From Lepidodermella squamata (lineage: Eukaryota > Gastrotricha): a DNA stretch of 64,000 bases. The first letter of the stretch is position 1; each line of letters begins with the position of its first letter. The stretch covers positions 1 to 64,000 of the forward strand of contig JBLDXI010000038.1 of the NCBI GenBank assembly GCA_047495785.1, in the 5' to 3' direction. The notes under the pieces are model-generated. The model saw only the letters and a list, made by a program, of their open reading frames with translations, made no database searches and was not told where the DNA came from. The position numbers and the translations under genes are program-made. Of the stretch, positions 33,972 to 45,627 are shown one piece after another.

Positions 33972-36900
33972 CTAGGCAATATAAAGATAGATATTCATGT
34001 CTTTTTCGTCACGCTTGATGTAGTTGTTCGCCATCAACCACTCGAGTTGTTCCTTGATCAAGCGCTTAGTAGCGACGAACGAATGGCGCAGCACGTCGAC
34101 GATTTCGGCCTCGAGAAGGTTGTGGGCAAGGCGCCGGCGTTCCTTCATCAGTCGCATGATCGCTTCTTGAACGCGCCATACACGCAGCTGGACAATGCCG
34201 TCGGCTTCATCCTCGACCGGGGCTCGCGTAACCTCGGATCCGAGCGGCAACCGGCCGATCAAAGACACACGCCCGCGCTTCTGCAATTTGTTTTGCTTCA
34301 AAATTCCGAAATCTTGATTTATCCAAAATCTGTAAATTTACATTTTATACAAAATGGCTCAAAGCGATTCTTCGATTTACTTGGTCGAATCTGTGAAATC
34401 GGAGGGTGACTTGACCTCGGGCATATCGCACAGCAAGATTTGCACTTTGACGCGGCTATTTGAAACAAGGGAGCACAGAACACGGCCGAGTTCGGGGCCG
34501 TTTTCCATACCAGTTGCAACTCGCAAATCGTCATACGTCAACTTGCTTGTCGGCTTATCGTTGAAAGCGAACAGCGCAACAGCCTGAGGCGTCGTTACTT
34601 CCAAGTCAAAACGGCCGCCATTCGTCGTCGCAAATTGAACAATGCTCGACGAAAGGTGATGATTCCAAACTAACCGGCGGCCCTAGAAAGGAATCATAAA
34701 CAATCCACCTTAAAAATATTTGACCGTTAACAAGGGAAAAGTGGTGTTCGGCGATATGTTGGACATCGTGAGATTTCGATGCCACTTTGAAGCTCAACGA
34801 AGCAGGAGTCGAACGATATCAAAAAGAGGTCGATAGTCATCGGGGTTGCTGAGAAAACGGGCTTCAAAGTTTACGGGTGAAAATTGCTAATTTCGAAATA
34901 TGTTTTTTTATTCATCAATTTAAACCCCCATGAAATAAATTCTCATGTTACTTTCGGCATTTCGTGGGGTAGTCTGGGGTTAGGAATCTAGCAAGATATT
35001 CAAAATTTTGACGGAATCATGCCTGTGCTTCCTAAATCGATAAGCCTTTAGGGCAACACTTAAGGGGTTTTATTTAAGGAGGATGGGCGCCTCCTCGAGG
35101 TCTGAAATTTGAAAATTCAAAATCCTAAAGAACAACTGTGTATGAGCATTTTGGAATCGTCCCTCTTTAAGTCAACACACATTTTGAGATTTTCTGGAAA
35201 ATACGGAGAATTCGCCAAACCCCACTTTTCACTTGTTAACGGTCATGTTTTTTTCTCACTTGGTGACGAGTGGCGTAGAAACGTTCGATCGCTGGCATGT
35301 AAAGTTCTTCGATTTCGGCAGGTAACGCAAGAGGTGCGCGGTCGTTAGCGACTCGTTGCCAGGCTGATTGCTTGAGGATTTTTATCGTGACAACGTCACG
35401 CAGGGATGGGCAGTTCGGGTAATTATTAGCTGCATAGTCTGAGAAGGACTCTTTCAGCGTACGAGATAAGGCAATATCCTGGAACATGATCTGAATCTGA
35501 TTCAGCGCTTCTGGCGGCATGCCAAATTCGCGCAGCATTGTGTTAAGATTCTCCTCCTTCTCGTCATCCGCCGACAACTCGAGTAGCAAGCGGCGGGTAA
35601 GGTGGGCTTTGTGAAATCGCATAAATACATCCTTGTTATCGACGAAACGCAAGACTGTCATCACGTCTCGTAGACGCTTGTCTACTTCGGAGGATTGCAG
35701 CGTTCGAGCCATCGCAGTTCGACGTAGTAACATATCGCAGTAGTTAGCTAACAGCTCCGGGCAGCGTGACTCGGGGGCGAGTTTCGGGCCTCTGACTTTG
35801 GTCGGAAGCTCGATTCGAAAAACAGACGTGTCATTCACCAGACGATTAAAACTTTTATCGCAGCAAGTTTGAAACCGTTTGTCATTTTGAAAGGCATCGG
35901 TAACTTGAAATTCAAGATATCAAACACCGCACGCTTTCAGCAGAAAAAAACTTACCCAAAGATGTGTACGAATTGAAAAGGGCAAGTAGTTTTTCCACAA
36001 ACTTTTCACAATCCTAGCAGGAAATAAAACAAATATTTACGAAATAAATTGGATATCGTCACGTACTGATTGAATTGTTTCTGCGTGTTGTTTCATCTCG
36101 TCAAGGCCAGTTTCGAAAATATGACGATCCAGCTCGCGTAGAAGCGGATCGCAACCTTCAGCAACTCGCGATCCCAAACGGAACAATAGATTGAGTTCTA
36201 ACAGGATTAATATTATCAAATTTCAGATAATTATGGCAATGAAAACTTACTTTCGATATCTCTCTGATCCATAGCAGTACGGATTTCGGCGTGTAAGGCC
36301 TCGAGAACTTCGACAATCAAAACTTTATCCAATCGAGCCTTCAGTAATCCCATAGATTCTAAGTAAAAAATGTCCCCGTGAATAATGAATTTTGGTTAGA
36401 TGAAAATCGACATTACCTGGGTCAAGATAACGACCTGCCATTGACTCCTCGGAGTCGATCGCATTCATGGCCCATTTCATGTATGCGTGAGTTCCGTTGT
36501 CATGCTACACGATCAAGGTAATGACGCTTCAATTAACACAAGAACTTGGGCTTACCATGTAAGCAGCGGCCAAAAGCTGATAATGTCGCTCAACCGCATC
36601 GATATATCTTGTTTCGTACCTGTTTTACGATTTAACATTATATCATAGTGCTTCGGATATGAAGCTAACCCCTTGTAGATATCACTTTGGGATCTCTTGT
36701 CGTCGAGCATTATGTACGATTCCTAACAAAAATTAAAGCTGGTAACATCAAGTTAGCTGAGGATCGTGAATCTAACCTTTAGAGCCACGACGAGAGGCGA
36801 CTCTGAATTGACAGTTCCACATCGCTCGTCTTCGACAATTTTCATGGCTGTGTCCAGCAGATTTCCTTGAACCAGCAAAAATAGCTCATGTAACCAAGCC

Positions 36901-37813
36901 TCAAGTAGTCGCTGAAACAATATAACGCCATCATATATATTCAACCCACAAAAAGCAAAATATTTACCGTTTGTAAGTAAGCAGTTCCGTCCTGGCTCAT
37001 TCCATTGCTTACAGCCGATGGTTGATACAAGGCCGCTTGCCTTTGCACGGTGGATTCGGGAAACAAGGCTGCAACGCCTGAATTCACACCAGTTGCAGTC
37101 GCACGATCCAGCGTAGCAAACGGCTTCGGCAAAATTTCGGATTGTTTCACAAAACGAGCCCATTCTTCGGCATAGCGTCTCAGGGCTTCGTATTGACCAG
37201 CTTCTTCTTGGATACTCTACGGTGATAAAGCAGAGTATTAACAATAAATGCCTGCAATTTTGCTTTCAGATCTGTTTTCAATCAGCCAGCGAAGTCGTCA
37301 ACAATCACAATGCTGATTTTTGAAAATTCTTGACCCGTGAAGCTGACTGACATTATTATCAATTATCAATCATGAATTTCGCAGGCATTCCAATCTGCTT
37401 TGAATTCACGATTGCGGCGGAAAAATGCATGTATGTTACCTTGTAAGTTTCAACAGTGAAATTCCGAATCTCTTGCTCCAGTGCTGTCTTCAGCTGCTCC
37501 TAAATACCAGACAAGGATTAACAGGAATGTCAACTAAACCCATACTTACTGTTGTATTGTTCCAGTTAATGTTACGAACGGTCCTATCAAGGCAGTTGAA
37601 AACATGACAGCATAAAAATAATCACACGGCTTACGCGAAAACATCTTGCCATTCGTCATGTGTTACTGGTTTCTAAACATTGACAAGGTTTACTCCTCAA
37701 TAGTAATATTTCACCAATGAATCACTCACCTGGCAGAGTAAATTAACGACTACTTTTTGAATTCCAATCCACTGGTCTTCAAATTTTTGATCCCGTTTCC
37801 ACATCTGATACAT
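33972..37813 (-). CDS. cullin-5, scaffold of a CRL5 ubiquitin ligase (801 aa)
   Basis: Fifteen exons: 37813-37730, 37672-37635, 37583-37550, 37499-37440, 37216-36968, 36911-36777, 36722-36670, 36619-36556, 36504-36417, 36358-36251, 36197-36067, 36013-35956, 35903-35260, 34682-34381, 34329-33972. The conceptual protein follows human CUL5 throughout: KFEDQW start, KCPELL-like RCPELLANYCDMLLRRT, NKDVFMRFHKAHLTRRLLLELSAD, FDLEVTTPQAVALFAFN and QKRGRVSLIGRL. The winged-helix end has Lys745, 57 residues from the C-terminus, exactly where I recall the neddylated Lys724 of human CUL5. It should bind Elongin B/C-SOCS-box adaptors through its N-terminus and Rbx2 through its C-terminus. An insertion of about 20 residues after the first helices (exon 5) makes it slightly longer than the human 780. 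One intron (35259-34683) is ten times the usual length. Confidence 0.95.
34683..35259. repeat. degraded inverted-repeat insertion inside a cullin-5 intron
   Basis: The intron is 577 bases while most others in this gene are about 50. Near its ends lie inverted segments: about 34713-34750 and about 35212-35252 match as reverse complements over 35 bases with few mismatches, sharing a core TGACCGTTAACAAG(G/T)GAAAAGTGG. Similarity fades inward. This fits a decayed foldback or MITE-like element. Target-site duplications are not obvious. Confidence 0.55.
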
Positions 37814-40400
37814 GATTGAAGTAAAGCCCTACTGAAATTAAGTCAGAATCACGTACTCCGTTAATCAAAGTCTAGCGAAGACTGAGATAATTCAACATCA
37901 ATAGGGGTAGGATTCAAGGATAAGGCTAAGGATCTGTGATCAGCTTTACAACTACATAACTAAAGTACATAAATGCGTTTTTGCGTAATATAAATTATCA
38001 GTCAATTTAGCAAATTTGATATTTACAAACTGAATACTAATAAATTCCACGAGAAAGCCAACTTCGAGCGTATACTTCCACAGTTCCAAGGTTCAGAAGG
38101 GACTAGGTTCGGTAGATTAAAATATAAGTTCTGTAATGTCGGCCACGTTGAAGACAGATGATGCAACCCTACTGCAACAGATTGCTGCAGTTGTGGCGGA
38201 CCCAGGTTATGGCTCGAACCCTGTCCTAAAAATCGCTTTGCGCCCAACTTGACACGAGTGCCTCTTAGGTCTCTCGAATTGCTACGATGGAAGAAGAATG
38301 CCGAAAGTACCGGGAACGCATTACAAAGCTAGAGGATGAAATAATGGTAGTTGTATTCGACCACCAACAAGATCTGATAAACATGGAACGTTGGTCATGT
38401 AAAGACCTTTGGTTTTTTGTTTGTTTGGAGCGCACTGGCGATAGCGCATCCTGCACAAAAGCACTTGAAGCAAAATTTGAAAAATTCTCACGGAACATAA
38501 AAGAGACTGATCACGGCTTGAAGCCGAGAGATGGCAACACTTTCCACATTGCTGAACTACCTAACTTGAACACGGACGGGCGAACAATCTTCTCGAAAGC
38601 TTAATGAGCAATGATGAACAGCGGTTTGACGCATCGAAAATCGAACGGCCCACTTGAGTTGAGAGCATTCAAAGCTCTCAAAAAGGAAGTCGGCGAATTA
38701 AAAACCCCTCACCCTGATGCGAAATTTCGCTTTAAACTTCAAAGGAGGTCAAGTTTTATCTTTAACTTAACCTGTCTGTTCTCCTGCTTCAACTCAGCCT
38801 ACGGTTGTTCGCATGTGCAGCCTGTGGGATTCCATACACAATGCGGAACCTAGCTGAACATCTGCTAATCTGGTGCGAGAATGCCAGCAACCGTTTTCTG
38901 CCATTACTTGAACGGAACCGGCGTATCAACAACCTGTCTCCTCACGCGGCAATAGCTGCCAACACCAAGGTTATGAGAGGAAGCATCCCTCATCGGCCCG
39001 CTTAAGAAGACTCACCGAAATCTCCAAACCCGAAAACTGAAAATTGATGCAGCGCGCCAAAAAAAGTAGTCAAGGTCAATCAGAAACCTAATTTTTGAGT
39101 ATTAATAAGGCATTATGAATAGTTTCTGATATTACTTTGGAGAGAAATGATAATTACATGATAGCATGATTTTTGGCTGATAGCGACTTGTTTTTCAACT
39201 GGTTTTTGGATGTCTACCACACATTTACCTTCAGTTGACATTCAATTGATTCAGTTGACAGATATTAGACTGATATCAGCAGTGCGAGCAAACATTAGGC
39301 ACAATTTATTCACTTTAGGCAGGTTGAAACTTGCAACCAACTTCGGCAATCTTGCCACAATCGAATGCGAATGTTACTTACCTATCACATGATGCAGCTG
39401 CTTTTTTAACGCATTCAATGGCCCACAATCAGACACCGATCAGCTCAGGTGATTTTCTTCACCAGCCTGAGCCTGAGAGGAAGCGAAAATTACAACCTAG
39501 ACCGTTGCATAGAATTAATTACAGAGCTTTGTGCAGAGGCATTTAGAGACGCTTCGGTTTCATCACTAGATCAGTTGTTGATGTCTCTGTCACGATCGGC
39601 CATGTCCAAGCCATTGCCATGGCCAAGCTAAATTGCTGTTACGAGCTACAACGTACTATTTCTAGGCCTCTGATAAGTTTAATTGTCGAAACAAAATTCT
39701 TCTTGATGCTACGGCAATGATAATGGCCTTGAAGAAATCGCCGATGATTTGATTTTACCTATTACATTCCGAGACTTGTTAATCGAGGGAATATATCAAC
39801 TAACCTTGTATTTCACTGAGAGGTAATCAATCAAATCATCAATACTTTCTCCCTTCATACGAATACCAATCGTCTTAGGCGCTATGATGATGTATTTTTG
39901 CTAGGCTTCGGCAGGTGCAGCCCTCTGTTGACACTTCACAGTCTAAAGAAATAAATCGCCGATTTATTGCTTGGTATAATGGTGTTTGGGGGTTATATCG
40001 AAGCAATCAAACGTGATTGAGTGGCCGAGTGCTTCATGTCTAAAATAAGAGCCAACAGCATGCGCGAATAAAATCAGTCTGAGGAGTGGTTATTGCAGGC
40101 ATGTTTACGTTAAGATCGGTGTTATTGCGCTTGCACGCGTACGCCTGCTTCAGATATCCACGCAACCTAATCCATGTGTGCGCATATTGCCGATGATTTC
40201 CGCAGACAGCCACCATTCACTCGCATAAATATACCATGCACCAGAGACCCAATACCCAATAATAGCAATCACACGCACACATTTGCACACATAAAAACGC
40301 AACAACGTATATCGCATCCTGCTGCATAGGTAACCTTTTACGCCTAAAACTTTGCCCATTTTTTAATTCAACTATTTTATTTCATTTTCAAAGAGGTGCA
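37814..40400. other. gene-poor stretch with decayed coding remnants
   Basis: About 2.6 kb without an intact gene. On the plus strand, 38127-38190 reads as a degenerate cysteine/histidine-rich piece (FCNVGHVEDR, stop, C...CCSCGG) like retroelement Gag zinc knuckles. A frame at 38287-38604 begins with a coiled coil (ECRKYRERITKLEDEI). It shifts frame near 38600 and resumes at 38611-38749. A possible donor (GTCAAG, after 38748) and acceptor (AACTCAG, ending 38800) would join it to a frame with CAACGIPYTMRNLAEHLLIWC, a C2HC-like finger, ending at 39003. Two short frames at 39421-39631 are unassigned. I read this as a broken gene or mobile element, not a functional locus. Nothing is recognised in 39640-40400. 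Confidence 0.35.
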
Positions 40401-42680
40401 ATGGAAGAAGCGCCGACCATCCAGCGGACCAAAGGCATAGTAAAAAATTTTGCGGAATGGGATCGATACTATAAGGAGTTACTGGCAAATTCGAGCAGTA
40501 AAAACAAGAAAACTTCCTGCGAAATAATTAAATCAGCACGGCTCTCGTCGAAATCTGGAAATTCGAACGATATAATTAATTTGTTCGCCAAGGCACTCAT
40601 CTGCTACACAGACTTCAGTTCTGACGGTCCTTTGCTAGAGCTTATTCCTTTACTACTTCGAATGAAGCGGTTCAAGGAAGCAGCGGCTGTTGCATTCATC
40701 GGCTATCAGATTGATCCTGACAGCTACTCTGAAATTTTAGCAAAAAGTTATTTCCTTGTCGGATATGAGTCACTAGCCATCGCTCTCATGGTAGCCTCTG
40801 AGCAAGATATCGATGATACTATCGAACAGTGGTTTCAAGAATATTCGCTTCATTCCGATGGTCTCGATAATTCCATGGATTTCGACGACGTAGATTTTAT
40901 CAAAACAATTCGAGATTTTCTACAGATTAATCCTCGCGCGGACGACTTGCTGTTCAGCGAAAGCCTATTCACAGCCATGCATTTCTCCCTGCATTGCCGA
41001 CTGCGGAAAGAAGCCGCTGAAAAAGCGATTCAATCGATTGCTAACTTCACTTCTTTGCTTGGACTAAACGAGCCGATGATCAGCTTTCTGGCAAAGGCTA
41101 ACTTCGCCGAGCTTACCGTCGCCCAAGCTATATTTCTGGAGCAGGTGTTGAGGATGCTCAAATTTTACTCGCTAGGCGAACAGGGCTCTCATCTACGTTC
41201 AGCAAAAAACCAACCAGTTTGGCTTAAAAACTTTGTCCGTTTTTTCGCTCTCAGCATTGCGTCGGAGAAAGCATATATACGGCTAACCGAGCAAAGCAAG
41301 CGCGGTTCATACGGCATTCTATTCGAATTATGGCTCTATTTTACCGAACCCTACTTGGCGCTGTCTGATTCGATTGATCCAGATATGATGGCGCCTTTTG
41401 ATAACTTTGCATGGCATGTTAACGCCATGAGATTTTTGCTATCGGAAGATGGTAATTCGGGCAAATTTTCGAAATACCTGATACCAGCTCTCTATAATAC
41501 CTACCGAGCTAATGCCACCTCGATTTTCTATGTCGGCTCGTTGGCATCTTTGAAACAAGCCGAATTCATTCGGAAATTGGTCGATATTGGCGTAGTCAGC
41601 TTTTTACATCTTAAAAAGTCAGCGCTTGAAGGAAAGCAGCCGGCTGCAGATGCAGGAGAGCCAAAGCGCATAATTCCGTTAAAAGTCTTGGATTCTACCG
41701 CAGCTTTATGGGTCAATGTAATGGAACAAGCTGACCTGAAACTTTTCTTGGACGAGCCTCGCTATGCAACTCATTTAATTGTCCAAATCGACTACTTGAC
41801 TAAAAATCTCGCCAAATTGAGGCCAGAAGGAATTTCATACTTGCAAGATATATCGATATGCTTGGGTCATCTTCTAGCTAACGTTCCGCCGTCACATGTT
41901 CAAACGGTAGTCAAGATTACTGATTCGATGGAATTGTGCAGTATGATCATCTCGTCTTTCGTTCGATTGGCACACTTCCCGGCTATGAAAACAAACAAGA
42001 AAGTTTGGAATCCAGTTTTTCATATGATAATTCGCTTAGGCACTGTGTCACCTCGATTTATTGGAGATCTCCTCAACGCTATTAGTGACCTGAAGCGATT
42101 CATGAGAACTATTCTATTCACATCAGTTACGGTGTCAATAGGTGGCATTCATGCCATAGCCATGATCTTACAACAAATTAAAGACACAGATCGATCGTCA
42201 TTGGCTGATGATGCTCAAATTGTTTCTTCGTTCACGATTCACCTGTTCCAACTTTTGAGCGGCACCTCTCAGGCGAAGAATGTCATGTTTGAAGATTTTC
42301 TCAACGCAATGGTGTGCTTGGTGGAGATCGTAGCTCGTGATAATCGCATTACTACGCTGGAAATCGCTGAGAAATGGTACAAATCAGAGGATGACAGCTA
42401 CAAACTAATGGACCGCAAGAGGCTGCTAACGAAGCTGAGTTATTTCATATGCGAGCAAGAGCTGGTTTGCGCTGAATTTAGAACGCCGCGCAAAGAACTG
42501 CAAGCGGCATACCGATGTGTTGCTTCAATCGCCGCGGGCCAGCTTGTGGCAGCGCTGATTCAAACCGATGCGATTTTCGAACGAGCTCTAGACCACAGTG
42601 GTCAATGCCATAAATTCACGAAAAAATTGGAGAAACGGCAAGCCGAATTGAGCGAAATGACTTTTATCGGAAATCCTTAA
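40401..42680 (+). CDS. large alpha-helical protein, unrecognised (759 aa)
   Basis: A single uninterrupted exon, unusual in this intron-rich window. The start ATG at 40401 is preceded by an AT-rich leader. There is no signal peptide or membrane helix. The sequence is helical throughout, with repeat-like pairs (NDIINLFAKALICYTD, LLLRMKRFKEAAAVAFIGYQ, YSEILAKSYFLVGYESLAIALM) that look like TPR or HEAT-type solenoid repeats. A charged C-terminal coil ends KKLEKRQAELSEMTFIGNP. Six to seven cysteines are scattered with no metal-binding pattern. A scaffold role is a reasonable guess from the fold only. Being intronless could mean a retrocopy origin, but I see no poly(A) remnant or target duplication. 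Confidence 0.72.
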   Translation: MEEAPTIQRTKGIVKNFAEWDRYYKELLANSSSKNKKTSCEIIKSARLSSKSGNSNDIINLFAKALICYTDFSSDGPLLELIPLLLRMKRFKEAAAVAFIGYQIDPDSYSEILAKSYFLVGYESLAIALMVASEQDIDDTIEQWFQEYSLHSDGLDNSMDFDDVDFIKTIRDFLQINPRADDLLFSESLFTAMHFSLHCRLRKEAAEKAIQSIANFTSLLGLNEPMISFLAKANFAELTVAQAIFLEQVLRMLKFYSLGEQGSHLRSAKNQPVWLKNFVRFFALSIASEKAYIRLTEQSKRGSYGILFELWLYFTEPYLALSDSIDPDMMAPFDNFAWHVNAMRFLLSEDGNSGKFSKYLIPALYNTYRANATSIFYVGSLASLKQAEFIRKLVDIGVVSFLHLKKSALEGKQPAADAGEPKRIIPLKVLDSTAALWVNVMEQADLKLFLDEPRYATHLIVQIDYLTKNLAKLRPEGISYLQDISICLGHLLANVPPSHVQTVVKITDSMELCSMIISSFVRLAHFPAMKTNKKVWNPVFHMIIRLGTVSPRFIGDLLNAISDLKRFMRTILFTSVTVSIGGIHAIAMILQQIKDTDRSSLADDAQIVSSFTIHLFQLLSGTSQAKNVMFEDFLNAMVCLVEIVARDNRITTLEIAEKWYKSEDDSYKLMDRKRLLTKLSYFICEQELVCAEFRTPRKELQAAYRCVASIAAGQLVAALIQTDAIFERALDHSGQCHKFTKKLEKRQAELSEMTFIGNP

Positions 42681-42989
42681 TGTTGATAAATATGTTTTGT
42701 TTTTATTCCTATTTTGTCTTTCTTTCCTCGTCCCTCAACCTACTTTCCTAAATTATTATTGAACTCTTATAAAGGCATTAATTTTTTCAAATGGAATAAA
42801 AAGTGATGATTTATCTAAATGTTTTCTTTATCAAAGGAGGATATCAATAGCGGCTGCGAATATGAAGTGTTTTAATGTCACCCGACTTCACTACGTGGGC
42901 GTTAAAAAGAAGGAACAGTCAAAACGGGCGATATTCTTTAATGTCGAGTTTTTAAATGCTGTCACTTATTTGATTCATTTAGACAAAAA
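42681..42989. other. short intergenic/5' UTR region
   Basis: Contains the 3' end of the 759-residue gene with AATAAA near 42796-42801 and the acceptor (CATTTAG, 42976-42982) of the next small gene. An upstream open frame from 42861 reaches the same acceptor but ends in another frame. No other feature. Confidence 0.4.
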
Positions 42990-43224
42990 ATGGAACAGCA
43001 ACACGTGGCCAAGGTGAAGATTCTGAGAACGTTGAAGCGTGACAATCGCACACAACACGAAATCAACAGCATGACCCGAGTTATGATGTCTCTCGGCCGA
43101 CAAGTGCCGAAGCCTGGCAGCTCAAATTCAGAAATACTAGAGGTATTTACAAATTCAGCATTTACCAAGCCTTAAATTTGCATTGCAGGTATTGAGAGCG
43201 CTCATTGCCCCAAAAATGAGATGA
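42990..43224 (+). CDS. small basic protein, unrecognised (62 aa)
   Basis: Exons 42990-43142 and 43189-43224, joined in phase 0 across a 46-base intron. The start is the first ATG after an acceptor at 42981-42982, so a 5' untranslated exon lies upstream. The protein is basic and helical (MEQQHVAKVKILRTLKRDNR...), with GRQVPKPGSSNSEILE across the splice, and ends RALIAPKMR. AATAAA follows at 43259-43264. Good splice signals and a close poly(A) signal support a real short gene. No family is recognised. Confidence 0.55.
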
Positions 43225-44079
43225 TGTGGGACGCTGAAGAGGTTGATGGAATTATTCTTTAATAAAACTGTTACAATCTGACATGGAGTTTTGCGATTTT
43301 CAAAATGGACTTTGAGTTATATCTATACCTCAGTATGAGTGAGAACTGATGGATGCGGCAGCCAGGTGCGATGCCTTGTTCAAGGGTAAAAACACAGCGA
43401 AACCGCACGCATGTCACTCATCGAAAATGTTTTAATGCATGAATTAAACATGATGGAAGTCGGCAGTCGATGATTTCGCCAATTTGACGTGAAAATTCGC
43501 TTGCAAATATGCACGATTGGTTTTTTGCTCCTGAATCAATATGTTGTTATTTCGTTTTTCATAAATCGTCACTAATCGCACCAGAGGGTAAATTTTATAG
43601 CCAACTGAACCACTTTTATTTAATTGTTCGAAGGTGTTCGTAATCCTACGTCTTTTGTTTCTCTGGCCGTATCTGTGCGAGCACAGTTATTACACTTCAT
43701 GAACCAGGGAACATAAGAAGAGAGCCACTGGGTCGAAGCGGGGTGGGAAAAAACGCGAAAATTGTCATCGATTAAAATTTGGATTGATTTGTCCGCTTCG
43801 TTCATCGAATTGGCAGCCAGCAACAAATTGTGTATGTCAGCCTAGGCTCCGACCAAAGTGGTTAACATCGCTTGCTGTTTACAAAACCTTGCCTCTCTCA
43901 ATTTTCCCCGCAGGTTCCTAATGAAAAATTATAAGTTAAAAGCTTGAATTGAACAATTTCCTAGCATCATAATGATAAGCTCTCCAAGGTTCATAAAATT
44001 TTACTACATAAATCTTTCATAAGCATAAACATATGTTACATATTCAGATGATTTAGTTTTTTCTCTAATAATTTCTCCA
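43225..44079. other. intergenic, no gene seen
   Basis: About 850 bases between the small gene and the glycosyltransferase-like gene. Only short frames on either strand. The presumed promoter of the downstream gene has no clear TATA or Inr motif. Confidence 0.4.
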
Positions 44080-45627
44080 ATGGCTCGTTCGATCAAATCA
44101 AGCTGCATGTTTACGACATTCACTTTCGCCGCTTTAATGGCGTTCTACGGAATATGGTATTGTCTCGTGAACAATCAAAATCCAACTCAGTTCATCGATA
44201 ACGTCTTCTTCATGGCCGATGACGGTGACGAGCCAGGAGAAGCTTCAAACATTTCATCACCCTCGTCATCTTCAAGTGGCGAACCTTTCAATACCCCTTC
44301 ACCGACTACGCCACTTTCAACAAGCACGGCTAGGAAAATATCGGTAATTGGCTCAAACAATGTCACCCGCGTTTTGCAAAATTTAACCTTCTGGACCGCT
44401 GATCTTCACGATGGTACCAGGCTTGACACCCCCAGCGTACTTCATTACCTTGGGCAACATGTTATAGTTAATGGGCACAAGTACACACAGTCACCCCAGC
44501 CTGAAGTTTTGAAGCGATTTGAATTGCCAGATAACAGCCAACGCTCCCCTATAATTAACAGCCACGTTAGCCACTCCAACTACATGAGCGAAGCCGATGT
44601 AAAGGCAAACTTTGAATTTTACAAAGGATCGGCTTTGTTGGCGAGAACTGACGCGTTCATTTGCAGCTTCCCGGCTTCGTTCTGCGAAATGTACATGCCG
44701 TTCAACAAAAGCATCGTATTTTTGCCGGCGCATCGATTTTCACTGGGCAGATGCAACCGCAAAAGGTTGGATCGGCTGATCCTTCATCTGCACATGATGC
44801 ATAACAACGAATCTCCGAAGCATTTTATCACAGCGGCAAGTGTTTACGATGCTGAATACATCAATTACTACACTGGCTTGGAACCTATCGTGCTCAGCAG
44901 TACTTGCTTTTTCTATGCCGGTCGAGGCGCGACCAATTACACCAAGGCGAAGAAAGAAATTTTAATCGGACCCTTGCAACGATCGGAATACAATTTTGTA
45001 GCAAATGAAATTAATGGAGCGGTGAAGAATAGAAGCAAAAAAGAGCAGTGGAAGTTCAGCACTGCAAAGCAGCTGTACGGCTGGTACCAGCTACAAAATA
45101 TCGCTGACCACCGGGCTGTTGTAGTCTTTCCCTATGCGATGATGTCGTACGGGTTGACTGAACTCTACGCGATGGCTATTCCGCTTCTTGTCCCCTCTAT
45201 TGAAATGTTGGTCAAGTACATGTGGACTGGCGATCGAGCGCTGATTGATGATTTTTATTGCGGAAAGCAGATGGTACCGCAGCTTCCTCCAAAACATCCG
45301 AAATCGAAGCATGAATTCAGCCCTGACACTTACGAGCCGAAAGACTTGGCATATTGGCTGAAATACGCCGACTTTTTCCAATGGCCTCACATTACGGTGT
45401 TCAACAATTATGAGGATTTGATCGATAAGCTTGAGTCGATGGATTTCGACGACATCCATCACAAAATGGTGAAGGAAAACGAGCGGCGAGAGGCTGAGCT
45501 TCTCGAACGCTGGCGTGGTATCATCGTTCAAATCGACAGTGGACGGCAAGTGCCGAGCAATTATGAAAAAGCTATCATGGAGCTGTGGAATACTACAAGC
45601 GTTCAAGCGGAAAGGAACTTCGAATAA
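44080..45627 (+). CDS. type II membrane glycosyltransferase-like protein (515 aa)
   Basis: Single exon. A short basic cytoplasmic start, then a membrane anchor at residues 8-30 (CMFTTFTFAALMAFYGIWYCLV), a Ser/Thr/Pro-rich stem to about residue 90, and a catalytic-type domain starting WTADLHDGT. Inside it, DAFICSFPASFCEMYMPFNKSIVFLPAHR, HFITAASVYDAEYINYYTGL and SYGLTELYAMAIPLLVPS look like GT-B-fold glycosyltransferase blocks, with the Glu of LTELY in the usual nucleotide-sugar position. The topology is that of a Golgi enzyme acting on glycans of secreted proteins. There are several NxS/T sequons. Donor and acceptor sugars cannot be named. It has no introns. Confidence 0.65.
   Translation: MARSIKSSCMFTTFTFAALMAFYGIWYCLVNNQNPTQFIDNVFFMADDGDEPGEASNISSPSSSSSGEPFNTPSPTTPLSTSTARKISVIGSNNVTRVLQNLTFWTADLHDGTRLDTPSVLHYLGQHVIVNGHKYTQSPQPEVLKRFELPDNSQRSPIINSHVSHSNYMSEADVKANFEFYKGSALLARTDAFICSFPASFCEMYMPFNKSIVFLPAHRFSLGRCNRKRLDRLILHLHMMHNNESPKHFITAASVYDAEYINYYTGLEPIVLSSTCFFYAGRGATNYTKAKKEILIGPLQRSEYNFVANEINGAVKNRSKKEQWKFSTAKQLYGWYQLQNIADHRAVVVFPYAMMSYGLTELYAMAIPLLVPSIEMLVKYMWTGDRALIDDFYCGKQMVPQLPPKHPKSKHEFSPDTYEPKDLAYWLKYADFFQWPHITVFNNYEDLIDKLESMDFDDIHHKMVKENERREAELLERWRGIIVQIDSGRQVPSNYEKAIMELWNTTSVQAERNFE

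Noticed and set aside
36020-36066. Donor GTAAAT near 36040 in the cullin gene
   Set aside because: The GTACGT donor after 36067 gives AETIQS joined to DCEKFVEKLL, matching cullin-5 without an insertion.
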